Below, piece after piece: positions 1 through 12,928 of a stretch of 64,000 nucleotides of DNA. The position numbers were made by a program, and so were the translations under genes. The notes beneath the pieces were generated by a model. The model was not told the DNA's origin. It did no database searches and saw only the letters and a program-made list of their open reading frames with translations. This DNA comes from Congeria kusceri (taxonomy: Eukaryota > Mollusca > Bivalvia > Myida > Dreissenidae). Position 1 is the first letter of the stretch, and the number at the start of each line of letters is the position of its first letter. The stretch spans positions 40,248,926 through 40,312,925 of the forward strand of contig CM051036.1 in NCBI GenBank assembly GCA_027627225.1, written 5' to 3'.

Positions 1-2788
1 GCGAATATTTCTATTATATAGACCACCAAGGCCAGGTAATTCTGACTGACATTTGTCATTATGAATACGACAGAACTTCTATCAGATTCAACTTATTAAG
101 ATTTTGGTTGTCCTTTTTTGATTTTTTGGTTTGTATTTGTGAATGCTTTTTAGTGCGATAAAAGTGAATGGCCCTTGTAAAGAAACATGGAATGTTGAAG
201 TATTCATGATGCAAATAATAACTTTCAAAATTACATAAACTTAGTTGCTTACAAAGTCACTTAGTAAGTGAATGAACAAGGCTTGTAAACTAGAATGTAT
301 GACATCCAACAAGTGATATGTTACCTACCTAACCCTGTCTCCCAATATTAGAGATTTTCGTATCAACATAATGGCGAGCTGACTGAGAATTTTGTATCTA
401 AATGTTTTGTTTGTTTTAGAGAAAAATGATACAATGCACGGGTGGATCCAGGATTCCAGGTTAGGGGGCGTACACTTTTGATCATGCAGTTATTACCCCT
501 TTATGTTGTCTGTGGGTCTCTATTGATCAAAGATATATGAAAAGTCTTTGCACATCATCATCATCATCATAATCACCATGAAATGCACTTTGTTTCACTA
601 AATAAATTAAAACTTCACCGTATTATGTTCGAAGGACATGATGGTTCATCTGTAGGTCATGAACCTGTTTTGGCAGTAAATTGCCATGCTTTGATGTGCC
701 TGTCAACTTAATAAGTATTTGACATTCAATGTTATATATATCAGGAACATCTTTAAACATGTAAAATCCCTAGCTGACTAAATTCAAACACACATGCGTC
801 AAGGGTTTTTGTATTATTCATTTACTGAAGTTAATGGTCTTTTTTCGTAGTGAATGTCATCTCACACATTCACAGCATGCTCATCAATTGTCTTGAAATA
901 TGCTATGCACTGTGTTGTTTTTTTCATCGAATCGAACAGACGAACATGTTTTTACACGAAATATTGTGAAAGGTGTGAAAATAAAATGGAAAAATGATGC
1001 AGACGTAGTGTCAATTTTGCTGACCTAAATTTTTATGGTGCCCCGATTATATGAGATCGCCAGGAATTGTGGACAGCCCTCGACTTTACCACTTTATATC
1101 TTTTTTTGTATGAATGCATAAACACATGAAATTTGGTGTGATTGCTAATGGAACATTTAAAAAATGTTTTTTGATTTAGATTTTTGGGAACTAAACTATT
1201 TATTGAAGCAAACTGTTTAAACTTGACAGAAGTCATTAATTGATTTGACTTGCATTTCTACTTTAAATCATGTTTGCGAGCCCTGGATCCGCTAGTGCAA
1301 AGACGCCATCAAATGCTCATTTATTTATGATTTCATTGCTTTCCTACGCCTTAACGGTGCCTCAAAATGCTAAAAAATGCAACATTTCCTTTCTTATTAT
1401 ATATTTTCCTGGTGGAGACCCCACGGACCCCCACAATCTGAAGGGGCGTACCCTCCCGCTAAATGATTTTTTGGTGTGCGTATACATTTTACAACCCTGG
1501 CTGCACCACTGCATAATATTCATATACATACCTTAAAATATTCATTTTGAAATAAGCAATGGCAAGTCCTCATATTACTTACTGTGTTATTATAAGACAT
1601 ACCAGTATATTACTTTCTTACATATTACTCCAACAGTACAGTATTAACCTAAAATATGCTAAACAAACTTGCGTTGCAATTACAAGGATAAGTTTATTTT
1701 TCAGTTATTACTCTTAGACTTGTTAAGTGTTAGACACTGAAACTAAAACTCATTTGTAATTACCCAACTTTTTAAGTACCCATATTTTGTATATGAAATG
1801 TTTAATAATATAGAATGAAAATGTATACATGAAGATATACCATGAACTGTTGAGCATAACATGTCATGCTTTAACCATGCACAATATTTTTCAGCTGTTT
1901 CTGGATGATGCTAAGATGAAAAATTTCACATCATGTTTTAAAGGTATTGTGAATTTGTATTAATTTGCCTTGGTTTGAAATCTTGAGAGAATAACACATT
2001 ATTAACACTTTAAAAAACTTGTTTATTGTTTAATCTTTTTGTGTTGCATGAAAAAGCGACATATAGGGATTACTTTGGCGGCGGCAGCTTTTCCTTTAGT
2101 TTGTGCAGACAATAACTTGGGAAGTTGCTGTGCAATCATTATGAAACTTAAGTGTTAGTAGGCACCAAAGGAAGGTTACGTTCGGTTTTTGGAATAATTG
2201 CTCTTATCGTACTCAGTTATGCTCCGTCAGGCGACACATCCAACTCACGGAGTTCTTGTCGGTATTACATGAGTGTTGAATATAATAGTTATTTTCATTG
2301 TTCAGTTGTTTGATTTTGTAGAAAAGAAATTCCTGGATTTCTTTTTTGAACGGATCAAGCGTAATGAAACTGGAAGATATGCAGAAGAATTCCCATACCT
2401 ATCACCATGTGGAAGAGAGCGGAACTATATACGCTGTGACGATAGACCGATAGTGTATGTTTACCTCACAGAAAATAGTCCATCAACTAGTCAGGATATT
2501 CTTTCATATGGATATGCAGGGAGTCCAACACTGTGTGTTGCGTTTCAGCCAGAGAAAGTTTGCATGTTACCATCAACTGGTCGGATTTACCATCCTGCAG
2601 ATATAAAGCTAGGTGGGGTTGGTCTTATAAAATCCTCCATAGCTATTGCTATAAGTAAACATTTTGAATTCGGTAATGGTGAGGAGCTTCCACCAACTCA
2701 TTTCACATGGAAAGGTGTCAAGTATACATTGACAAATGAGCTTTTGACTCTTATGACTCTGAATACTGCTGACTCTTCCAATGTATAA
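1..2788 (+). CDS. C8orf82: UPF0598 family protein (C8orf82 homolog), 3' part
   Basis: Three exons are visible: 1-35 (cut by the window edge, reading EYFYYIDHQGQ before a GTAATT donor), 1895-1943 (LFLDDAKMKNF...) and 2322-2788 (EKKFLDFFFERIK to the stop). Phases join cleanly: exon 2 leaves one base, completed by AA of exon 3. The conserved UPF0598 signature is present: GRYAEEFPYLSPCGRERN, then a GRIYHPA...GGVGLIKSS block and a C-terminal LT-rich end. Human C8orf82 is a small, poorly characterised, probably mitochondrial protein; no reaction is known. The N-terminus and promoter lie outside the window. The gene is convergent with PIGM, with stops about 1.1 kb apart. Family identity rests on the YFYYIDHQGQ and SPCGRERN motifs. 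Confidence 0.9.
36..1894 (+). other. Intron of C8orf82 homolog; no gene seen
   Basis: Intron between the exons ending at 35 and starting at 1895, opening with GTAATT and closing with TTTTTCAG. It contains a short CAT microsatellite at about 554-571 and a moderately GC-richer stretch at 1268-1530 that looks like an old interspersed repeat. No exon-like open frame was recognised on either strand. Confidence 0.6.
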
Positions 2789-2882
2789 TTTTGCATATTT
2801 TGTAAGACATCTTGTACAAAAGCTGTTTTTTATTTGGTTCAAACGTTGTCTTATTGTTAGTTTAATCTGTTGTTGTTGGTTT

Positions 2883-2888
2883 AATAAA
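2883..2888 (+). terminator. Polyadenylation signal of C8orf82 homolog
   Basis: AATAAA about 95 bases after the stop at 2788, in the position expected for cleavage and polyadenylation of this transcript. Confidence 0.6.
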
Positions 2889-3569
2889 ACATTTGACATA
2901 CATGTAACACTTATCAAATTTGTCCTTGAAGTTAAGTACCTATATTTCCTTTAAGAAAATGCTGGTCTTCTGTTCATACAGTAATGAATGAACTGTGGCT
3001 TGCAAATTATGACTAGGGAACAACTATGAAGCAACGTCACATATTTCAAGTGTCTTGTTCACATCTCTTTAGCCATTATCATTATCCACTTGCGTGCACT
3101 TTCACCACAGTATGACTGGTAATAAGAATTTATAAATGTAACTATATTAGATGTATGATTCTAAAATGGTATAGCTAAGAAAAATAACGTTGCATTTGCC
3201 TTTATGCATGAATACATTACAAATGGATTGAGATATAGTTTATGTACTGTGATTGTCTTAAAAAAAAATTGCTGCAAAAGTAATCCACTGAAAATATGGT
3301 TATTTTATCAAATATCGTAAATGAGTGCACAAAGAAAACCAACGTGAAATTATCCCGAGTTCATAATGTCAGGTCAACTTGTCCAAGTTATATCATGCTA
3401 ATAAATTATAATGGTTACCGTTACTGAATTATAGTATTATTTTGAATTAAATAATGTTAACATTAATCATAACTGTCAAAATTTTCCTGCAGATAATTGC
3501 GTTCTGTCTCTTTGCATGGCCTGTAGAATGAGAAACCAGACTTGAGCAAGTTGCTATTATATGTCTAAA

Positions 3570-3575
3570 TTTATT
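3570..3575 (-). terminator. Candidate polyadenylation signal of PIGM
   Basis: AATAAA on the minus strand, about 280 bases beyond the PIGM stop codon. The motif is common in AT-rich DNA, so the assignment is tentative. Confidence 0.3.
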
Positions 3576-3854
3576 GAATACTGAAAACACCAAATATACA
3601 GCTGTAAAACATCAAAGATGTACCTGTGTTTTATAGCTATCCATTGCATGCTAATACATTACATATTTACTGTAATACAAAAATTTACTTTCCTAACTTA
3701 CGGTAGCTTGAAGTTTTGCAATGAATTGTAGTGTGACAAAAGCTAGAATAGTTCAGAGTTTGTTAACTAAGATACAATATTAATTTCCAAATGTACCCTG
3801 TAAACCTTTGCACAGACAGTTCAGGATGCAAGATATTCAAAATAGCTTTTATAT

Positions 3855-6800
3855 TCAGGATTCCAACAGTAAAAGTCTGGGTTTAGACCTGCTGCTTGTT
3901 TTAACACCAGGACTCGGACAGTACTGACTACTATCAAAAACCTGTTGATTCTTCGGAGACATTTTGGTGGTTTTTGAAAGAGTAGAAGTAGTTTTTCGAG
4001 TCACAGTTTTTACACTTTTTACTGACTGTACAGTTTCAGTTGCTGAATCACTGTCTCTAGTTCCTTGTTTTGTCCAATGCGTGTATTGCGACATGGACTG
4101 TCTGGACGGAGTGGATGGGGTAAGTGGTCTGTAGCTGTCAATGATTGCATGCATAATGTAGCAGTTTATGAGGAAGAACACCAGCCCAGCTGTCCAGATG
4201 TAGAGAAACGTGTTCATTCCTTCAAACTCTAAATAATAGGCAGGCAGCAACCATAAGCCCTGAAAGAAAGGTTAATTTAAGGAGACATGACTATAAATCA
4301 TAGCCATCCTATTTGATAAATTTTAAATCAATCCGGTTGTGGACAGGCAAAAAGAAGGGAGACTATTTTATAAGATTACTTTCATTAATTAATCTGCTGA
4401 ACAGAACTTTAGAATTTTTATTTAGAAAAAAGATGAACTTCTTTACAGTTTAGACAAGTATGCTCTCCCACTAGAAACTTGTCCTGTTATAAACAAAAAC
4501 ATTTTCTTTCACATACCATTTTACCTCTATATGCACAACTTAATATGTAATAAAGTAGTCACATAATTTTCAAGAGTACTGCTGTCAGTTTTGTCAAATG
4601 GGGACTTGGGCAGCAATCTCTTTTTGTTCGTTAATCTGCACTCTGAAATTATCAGGGCTTGTATCCATACAGCTCCTTAATAACAGCTACTTAAACCAAA
4701 TTCCTTCAGTCAGTGGCTTTTACATTTTAAGTTAGATTTTATGTTAATATTGTATTAAATTATGTTATTCTGGTAAGGCATCAACATTGATTTTCACCTA
4801 CTAAATTGAGTAGATCTTAAGATTTTCTTTAGGAGCAATATGGATTTAGTGCTAGAGTAGTGTGAATAAACTGATGGAGAACATGAAACAAGACTAAGGG
4901 GTGGTCATCCACATCACAGGACTCACTTGTATATGCAGGCATGAGTAACTGTGCATTCACTAAGGGTAAGAGAAAACTCATAATTGGTAAGAGCCTGTGA
5001 AAAGCGTTCTTCATGAAATTAATCGTTTGAATTTTCAATAAGAGGGCCACGATGGCCCTCGGTCGCTCACCTGATATCTATGTATGAAGTTTCATTAAAA
5101 TATCTCAGTATGTTCTCAAGTTATTGAGCAAAGAACTGTTTTCTATTTTTAGTAACAGTAACCTTGACCTTAACCGCACCCACCACATACACAAAGCAAG
5201 GTCTCGATTAAGGTATCTATGTATAAAGTTTCATTAAAATATCTCAATGCGATCTTAAGTTATTGAGCGTAAACCGTTTTTCTACTTTTAATAACAGTCA
5301 CCTTGACCCCACCCAACCCATAAGCAAACCCAAGTGAGGTCTAGATATAAGATATGTGTATTTAGTTTCATTAAAATATCACAATGTGTTCTCAAGTTAT
5401 TGAGCGTAAACCGTTTTTCTACTTTTAATAACAGTCACCTTGACCCCACCCAACCCATAAGCAAACCCAAGTGAGGTCTAGATATAAGATATGTGTATTT
5501 AGTTTCATTAAAATATCACAATGTGTTCTCAAGTTATTGAGCGGAAACCATTTTTCTATATTCAGTAACGGTGACCTTGACTCCATCCACCCCATATGCA
5601 ATCCCAAGCAATGTCTCGATATAAGGTACTTACATATTAAGTTTCATTAAAATAGCTCAATGCGTTCTCAATATATTTAGCGGAAACCATTTTTATATTT
5701 TAAATAACGGTGACCTTGACCCCACCCACCCCATATGCAATCCCAATCGAGGTCTCAATATAATGTATTTATGTATTAAGTTTCATTAAAATATCTCAAT
5801 GCGTTCTCAAGATATTGAGCGGAAACCGTTTTTCTATTTTTAGTAACAGTGACCTTAACCTTGACCCCTCCCACCCCATATGCAATCCCATGCAAGGTGT
5901 CGATATAAGGTATCTATGTATTATGTTTCATTAAAATATCTCAATGTGTTTCTAAAGTTATTGCGCAGAAACCGTTTTTCTATTTTTAGTAACAGTGACC
6001 TTGACCCCACATATCCCATATGCAATCCAATTGAGGTCTCGATATAATGCTTTAACCAAATATGAAGCCTCTGGGCCTTGCGGTTTCACAGAAGCAGATT
6101 TTTAAAGTCATTTTGCTATTAAAGTCTATATAAGCATTGTGACCCCCGGGGTGTGGCCAGTTTTGACCCCAGGGGCATCATTTGAACAATCTTTGTACAG
6201 GACCACTATACAATGTTACATACCAAATATTAAACCTCTAGGCCTTGCGGTTTCAGAGAATAAGATTTTTAAGGTCATTTTGCTATTAAGTCTATATAAA
6301 CCATGTGAGCCCCAGGGTGTGGCCAGTTTTGACCCCAGGGGCATCATTTGAACAATCTTTGTAGAGGACCACTATACAATGTTACATACCAAATATAAAA
6401 CCTCTAGGCCTTGCGGTTTCAGAGAAGAAGATTTTCAGTCATTTTGCTATTTAAGTCTATATAAACCATGTGAGACCCAGGGTGTGGCCATTTTTGACCC
6501 CAGGGGCATCATATGAACAATCTTTGTAGAGGACCACTATACAATGTTGCATACCAAATATGAAACCTCTGGGCCTTGCGGTTTTAGAGGAGAAGATTTT
6601 TAAAGTCATTTTGCTATTAAAGTCTATATAAACCATGTGACCCCCGGGGTGTGGCCAGTTTTGACCCCAGGGGCATCATTTGAACAATCTTTGTAGAGGA
6701 CCACTATACAATGTTACATACCAAATATAAAACCTCTAGGCCTTGCGGTTTCATAGAAGAAGATTTTTAAGGTCATTTTGCTATTAAGTCTATATAAACC

Positions 6801-9800
6801 ATGTGACCTCCGTGGTGTGGCCAGTTTTGACCCCAGGGGCATCATTTGAACAATCTTTGTAGAGGACCACTATACAATGTAACATACCAAATATGAAACG
6901 TCTAGGCCTTGCGGTTTCAGAGATGAAGATGTTTAAAGTCATTTCGCTATTTAAGTCGATATAAACCATGTGAGCCCCAGGGTGTGGCCAGTTTTGACCC
7001 CAGGGGCATCATTTGAACAATATTTGTAGAGGGCCACTATACGATGTTACATACCAAATATGAAATCTCTAGGCCTTGCGGTTTCAGAGAAGATTTTAAG
7101 TCATTTTGCTATACAAGTCTATTTAAACCATGTGACCCCCGGGGTGTGGCCAGTTTTTATCCCAGGGGCATCATTTGAACAATCTTTGTAGAGGACCAGT
7201 AGAGGATGTCACATATCAAATATGAAAACTCCAAGCCTTGTGGTTTCAGAGGAGAAGATTTTTAAAGTTTTCAGTTTTAAATCTATTTTTAGCTCTGGTG
7301 ACCTACATATGCAGCGGACCGGAACAATTTTCAACAATTTTGAAAGAGGGTCACCAAGGATCATTCCAGTGAAGTTTGGTGAAAATCTGCCCAGCGGTTC
7401 AGGAGGAGATGTTCTTTGAATGAAAATATTGACAAACGACGGACGACGGACAAAAGGCGATCCTAAAAGCTCACCATGAGCATGTTGTGCTCAGGTGAGG
7501 TAATAAAAAAGGAGACTACTTATTGTCTAAAAAAATTTGGGGCAAACACTTCATGTCAGCACCCCATGTCTTACCTGTCCTATAAACCATAGTGTAACCA
7601 GGACAACAGCTTTTCGCCTTGTTATTCCCATCAACATGGGAAGAATGAGGGGCAGCAGACAGAGATACCACAGAAAATACTGAAAACAACATTTAAGAAA
7701 ACGAATGATGGCAGACAATGATCTGTTTACATTAATGGTAAAATTAGGATGACAATGTATCGATTGTTTTATGTGAAATGTCAAAAGATTGGGCATGTGT
7801 TATACAAGGGTGAACAATAGCTGTGGTATATTATTACAAACAATAAGTAAATGAAGCACAAAGACAAGACCAGAACATTGTAACATAAACATAGCACAAT
7901 AATTGACACTAGCAATTATGATACTTTTGTGCACTTATGTTGACGTTCACTAAAAAAGATCCTCAAAAATGTATAATAACATTAACTGTCAAAATATGAC
8001 TATTAAGAAGTTACTTTACTAGCCATCTTGTTTTCTACCAAAAGTTGCGGCATATTTAAGTGAAAGCCGTGCCAAGCCCTTATAACTGGCTTACATACCT
8101 CTTTACATAAATAAACACATGACAAAATGGGAACAGAGAGACTAAAGAACAAGTGAACAAATAGAAACACCGCTATCATACCTGGGATGCGCAGACCTTG
8201 TTGAACGTCACGAACGAGAAAGTGTTGAGCAGGAACACGAGTGCTGGTTCCTGGTAAAACATCACAGAGAACACCAACAGCAAAGCGACCTGAGAAATAA
8301 TAAGATGGAAATATGTGATCATCAAACATGAACATCTGGATTTACTTGAAATATTTTTGTTCATTGAAATGAGAGATGGTGTCATAATGACATGTCTACC
8401 ATAAATTGTTAAATGAAATACACAACACTAATCAGTGAAAGTATTATCAAATATGTGCAGTGCATGAGTAAAAGATTCGGTTACAAACAGGGAAAAGTTG
8501 TTATAGAGATCTCCTTCACAATTTTATCCTAGATGTTTTCAGGGAATCGTAAATGCTGGAATATTTATAATACACCTATGATGATACACAATGGCAAATT
8601 ATTCCCAATATCAAAGATTTAATGTCCTGAAATCCCAAATCATGTAGGGGCCTTTTCCTCAAAAGATACGAAAGGAGGCATGATATCATATATATCTGGC
8701 TCTTAAGAATGCAGCAATATTACATCCTATGCTATGTGATCGACTACCTGGGGTATGAAGCAGGCTACACCAATCAAGGAGGATTCACCGAAAGCTGTCT
8801 GCAAGTACAGTTGGTAGAAGTACGGGGAGAAGTTGTGCTTGATATCCCGTCGCGTGATGTGGTATAGGTACGTATGCTCTATAAACTCCCAGCCATAACT
8901 GCGAACAAAGTCCACCCATTTACTTGTATATACAGCTGTACAGCATATCTTGGCTGACATTTCAAATGTCATTTAAAAAATCATTACAAAACTGCAAAAA
9001 TGATAACATTATATGAATTCAATACTTCAGTTGTTTGTTACTTATAATTTGCGGATAGATACGTACCCAGTTGTTTTATTCAGGTTGAAACACAGATTAC
9101 AACACATTTAGCAACAGCAATTTGAAGTAATCTTTGTTTGACCAGTTTCAAAGGTAAGTTGAGCAAAATTGAAGAAGTTTTTGAGAATGTGTGAAGTAAC
9201 TTAGAATGGCCTATAAAAGCTTGAAAGCTTATATCTGATGAGGTCCTTGATTAATTAACTTGCTGGTAAACTACTCTGTCATGATCCCTATCAAAAGCAT
9301 TACTTTGATATCATACCTTTGAAAGAGGTAAAAATGAAATGTAAAGAATGCATCAAACCAATCTGTGAGAATACTAGTAATCTGATGTCCAAGGGATTAC
9401 ATATATATGTACTAACAGCTGATAGCAAATCCATGTTAGTGCTCCCAATACAGATACCGTTCCAAATCCAAACTTCAATCTCGCCTTGTTTGGAAACAAA
9501 AATATGAACTTTTCCTTCCAACCACATATTCTTAAATCTCTTTCCCTGTTCCCTAGCCATAGGTATATTGGCAACGAATAAATAACTGGGTAGATCTTAA
9601 AATGTACAGCTAACGCATAGACTATTCCAGTCCAAATTGTATCCCCTTTGTAAAGCAGATGAAGACAAAGTAGCACCAAACACGACATGATTGACTCTGC
9701 ATTTCCTCGACTTGAGACTGTCATTGGAAGTGGATTTAGCAGCCAAATGGCCGCACAAATGTTTGCCATTTTATCCGATGCTCCCCTCATTTTTACGATT

Positions 9801-10920
9801 GTTTGTATCAAATACCCTGTGAACACATCAAGTAGGATGAAAATAATTTTTCCAAACGATGGAGATAAATAAATATTTGGCTGCAGCATCCAAGATAGAA
9901 GTGGAGTATATCGGTAGGTGGCCCTTAAATATGGGGACTTGCCCTGAAAAAGAACATTTAAACATCTTGATAAAGTTTAAAGGCTTTTGAAGTTAAAATA
10001 TGGAACAGAACATTTTGTGTTTATTTAAAATTGAAAAAAGACATCAAAAATGCAATTCTCACCATGTAAAGAAAATTTGGTTAGAACAGACAACACTGTA
10101 CTACTAAAATGTACTCAATAATAAACTCAAATATATTTAAACATCAATAACCTAGTTTTTAATAAGGCTACAAAATTACCAGCCTCTTTGATTTTGCGAG
10201 TTTATGACTTGCATGTAGACAATGCTAGACACAATCATAATCTCATATTAGTCTTATTAATAAGCAGTGCCACAATTTTAGTGTTCCTTTTTTAATAGGG
10301 CTAGATTTTCTGTAACGTCTAAGATGTCTCATCACTCGAAGACCAGTGGTAGAAAACTGAAAGCTTCAGTTCATAAATTTATCAATCAATGTACTGATAA
10401 ATAATGCTGATATAAAACAAGAGCTGTCTCAGGACTGCGCGCTAGACTATTCAACCACTTTGTCAGAGTTATTGGCCTTTATCACTACAAAAAGGGGAAT
10501 AATTCTGCTAAAATGCAATGTGCTTTGGGCTTGGCTAGTGACCCTATATACTGACCTAGAAGACATGCGTGAAGTTTCAATTAAATATCTGTAGTAGATA
10601 TAGAGATATGGAGTTGTTGCATGCAAACCTTAACCAGAGCATCGGGCCAACGCTGACGAAGGGGTGAGTAGTATAGCTCAAACTTTTCTGTGAATAAAAT
10701 GTAGGTCAATATTTGCGACCAGAGCTGAAACAGGTAATACTAAATCTCATACCTGATAAACAAACTTAGCTGCATCACTGAAGATATGATAATCAATGTC
10801 TGTGAACTTGACTGCCATTGTACGGTCCTGCCACTCCCCATATAGCAACAGCAACAACCGCAGAAGCAGCGCCATGACAAACTGGGTTTTCAAGTCAATG
10901 GTGGGCCCCATGGAGAACAT
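3855..10920 (-). CDS. PIGM: GPI mannosyltransferase 1 catalytic subunit (PIG-M)
   Basis: ER multi-pass enzyme that adds the first mannose (alpha-1,4) to GlcN-PI in GPI-anchor synthesis, using dolichol-phosphate-mannose, with PIG-X as partner. Six exons: 10753-10920, 9417-9943, 8748-8898, 8182-8289, 7575-7679 and 3855-4259; all phases close, giving 487 residues. The family DxD motif is in exon 1 ([16 protein letters not shown]). [16 protein letters not shown] and [18 protein letters not shown] follow in exon 2, [19 protein letters not shown] in exon 3, [15 protein letters not shown] in exon 4 and [14 protein letters not shown] in exon 5. The first ATG (10920) directly follows a TAA. Exon 2 uses a GTTAGT donor. 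Exon 6 carries [20 protein letters not shown], a last membrane segment, then a Ser/Thr/Lys-rich tail of about 85 residues; human PIGM is about 423 residues and ends soon after this segment. Confidence 0.95.
5089..6050. repeat. Tandem array, about 139-bp unit, seven copies
   Basis: The landmark GTTTCATTAAAATA recurs at about 5089, 5228, 5365, 5502, 5641, 5780 and 5924, spacings 137-144 bp. Units also share CCTTGACCCCACCCA and a TTATTGAGCG-AAACC segment. The third and fourth units are nearly identical, suggesting recent unequal exchange. Confidence 0.9.
6060..7260. repeat. Tandem array, about 166-bp unit, eight copies
   Basis: GGCCTTGCGG recurs at about 6074, 6241, 6407, 6572, 6739, 6905 and 7072, with a degraded eighth copy near 7234; spacings are 162-167 bp. 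Each unit also carries GGGTGTGGCCAGTTTTGACC, and GGGGCATCATTTGAACAAT follows. The length is near the 160-bp repeats described in bivalves (BIV160/pearl core); homology was not tested. Confidence 0.9.
10418..10700. repeat. Probable interspersed repeat upstream exon 1-2 intron of PIGM
   Basis: Starts AACAAGAGCTGTCTCAGGACTGCGCGC, a GC-richer block unlike the flanking AT-rich intron and reminiscent of short bivalve repeats with an ACAAGAGCTGT head. No terminal repeat is resolved and there is only one copy in this window, so the call rests on resemblance. Confidence 0.3.
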
Positions 10921-12856
10921 TTACAACCCTAAAACAGCGATTACAAAAGATCCTGTTATAAGTGTTCAACTATTGGCATGTAAATATTACAGCTGCTCAA
11001 TAAATATATATTATGAACTAAATGTTACATTTTTTTAAATATAACTATCCAAATTCTATCCGAATTCAACAATCCGAATAACGCAACATCGGGCGTACTC
11101 AATATAAACATACCTTTTGACGAAAGAAACAGTTTAACAGGAATCAAATGAAGAATAAACAGAATAATTATAAGAATATACCGTTAAATCAAAGTGAAAT
11201 AGAGATTCGATGCACCAAAAATAATTTATTTTGCGAATCATGACACACTACGGACGCGTCCATTTTTGGAAAGGTTACAGTTAACTAATAAAGAATGTCA
11301 ATGTCCATAATCGATCAATGCAGATGCTGCAACTGTGTAGCCCTGTAGTAGTTATAAATATGTTTGTGAACATTATAAGTCGTATATAGCGTTTATAAAG
11401 GCAAAATCTCTAAGAGTATATAGAGAGTAAATGAGTGAAATAGTGGATAAGTAAGTTACTGGTTGAATGAGTGAAAGAGTGATTTAGTGAGTACAATAAT
11501 AAGTGTGTAACATAATGAGTGACTAAATTATTGATATAGTGAGTACGGGAATGAGTAAGTGACTGACTAACTGAATGATGAGAGACTGATTGATTAATTG
11601 TTTGATTAATTGATTGATTGATTGATTGATTGAGTGAGTGAGTGAGTGAGTGTCAGTCAGTCAATTAACGAGGGCGGGTGGGGGGAGATATTCAGGTAAC
11701 TGTATGTATAGAAAGCGTCGGAGGTAAGGCAGGAATTACTTTAAAATCATGGATCATATTTCAGACAAGTGATGATAACCTGACAGAAAAGTTAATATAG
11801 TCAACAAGGCTCATACAGACAGGCATAATAACAAATCTGCTTTTACATGTACTTGGTGTATTTTCATTTACCGTTCCGAGACGAATAACACCACGTTTTC
11901 AAAACCTCATACGTGAAACATATTAATGTCTAGATAAATATCATTTTGATACTCAGGCGTCCGTAATTTTCACAACTCTGAGTGCAACAGGGTAAAAGCA
12001 CTGATTGTTAAGATTCTACATAAAACAATACAGCGTTGACCTTGTACATAAAACGTTATTAATATAATCATTCGGTAAATGTCGTTTGATCGTACTTTAA
12101 GATATCTTTTGTACCTTAAGATTGATTGGCCTTTACAGCTACCGGTTTAAGAGTCACAGACTTATGTTTGGCATTTTTATTGGACGACAGGGATGGTAAG
12201 AATTGATAACCTATTAAACTAATCATACGTCCCTAAAGTAGGCAAGCGTGACTGATTAAGTACAGCCAGATGTTTACATGCCGACAAATACGCCCCTATA
12301 TGTCTCTGCCAATGTCCTTGAATTTGTGAATTTACTACAAAGGTTGGTCACGTGAATGGGTATAGGAAGTTACTGCGAGATTGGAAGTAGCTGCGAGAAA
12401 TTCATGATGCAAATAAAAGAACTAATATCGACAAATATACTAGTAAACCATTCAATATATTATAAAACTGAATTGAAACAAACTGTATTTGTTCAAACTT
12501 CAGTGATTACGTTAGAGAGGTTCACATTGTAACTTAAAAATAAAATTATTACAATTTATATTATGCATTTGTAAGAAAAGGAAATATATGTATATATACG
12601 GTAAATGTACAAGCGTGGGGACATGCATTTTGCGTGTATCAAAACCAAACCAAGATCTACGAAATGGGGATCTGGTAGCTTAACACTGTCCTGCATTTTA
12701 GTTTCTTGCAGTTCTATGTCGGCTTGAGAGCTCATACAATGTATAATTCCACGTGGAGCGTTCGACGTTCTGTGACACAAAAACTGAAAGCATGATGGCT
12801 CGGGTGACCTTAAGACTTTTATATCAGCCTAAACCAGAACGCAGTTATGTATCGCT
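10921..12856. other. Intergenic region between PIGM and the cysteine-rich gene
   Basis: Divergent intergenic space that should hold the promoters of PIGM (left) and the cysteine-rich gene (right). The only structure noted is a degenerate tetranucleotide tract at about 11415-11665 built of GTGA/GAGT and TGAT words, ending in clean TGAT then GTGA runs (11590-11652). Confidence 0.6.
11585..11652. repeat. Tetranucleotide microsatellite (TGAT)n then (GTGA)n
   Basis: A run of GATT/TGAT repeats passes directly into GAGT repeats, with related degenerate words extending leftward to about 11415. Confidence 0.8.
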
Positions 12857-12867
12857 CATAAAAGGGC
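12857..12867 (+). promoter_or_regulatory. Candidate TATA box of the cysteine-rich gene
   Basis: CATAAAAGGGC lies about 70 bases before the ATG at 12929, a usual TATA-to-start distance for a short 5' leader. A second AT motif (TTTATATC, 12818-12825) is a weaker alternative. Confidence 0.4.
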
Positions 12868-12928
12868 TGAGAGAAAGGCTTTCATTGACATTCTGCCAAA
12901 GCATCTTCGTCGACTTCCACTTAGAAAG

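Larger units (their letters stand above)
5041..7505. mobile_element. Composite repeat element with two tandem cores, in PIGM intron 5
   Basis: The block begins GGGCCACGATGGCCCTCGG followed by CGCTCACCTGA and ends TGCTCAGGTGAGGTA, so CTCACCTGA is present as a short inverted pair at the two ends. Between them lie two different tandem arrays and a unique tail with a GACGGACGACGGAC stretch. A tandem core between short conserved flanks resembles the pearl-type elements known from bivalves. That name is from memory of the architecture; no coding sequence is seen. Confidence 0.65.

Noticed and set aside
5089..7260. CRISPR or other spaced-repeat array
   Set aside because: Units are contiguous 139- and 166-bp tandem repeats without unique spacers, in an animal intron.
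9319..9872. Plus-strand frames opposite PIGM exon 2
   Set aside because: Shadow frames; the minus strand has the unmistakable PIG-M sequence.
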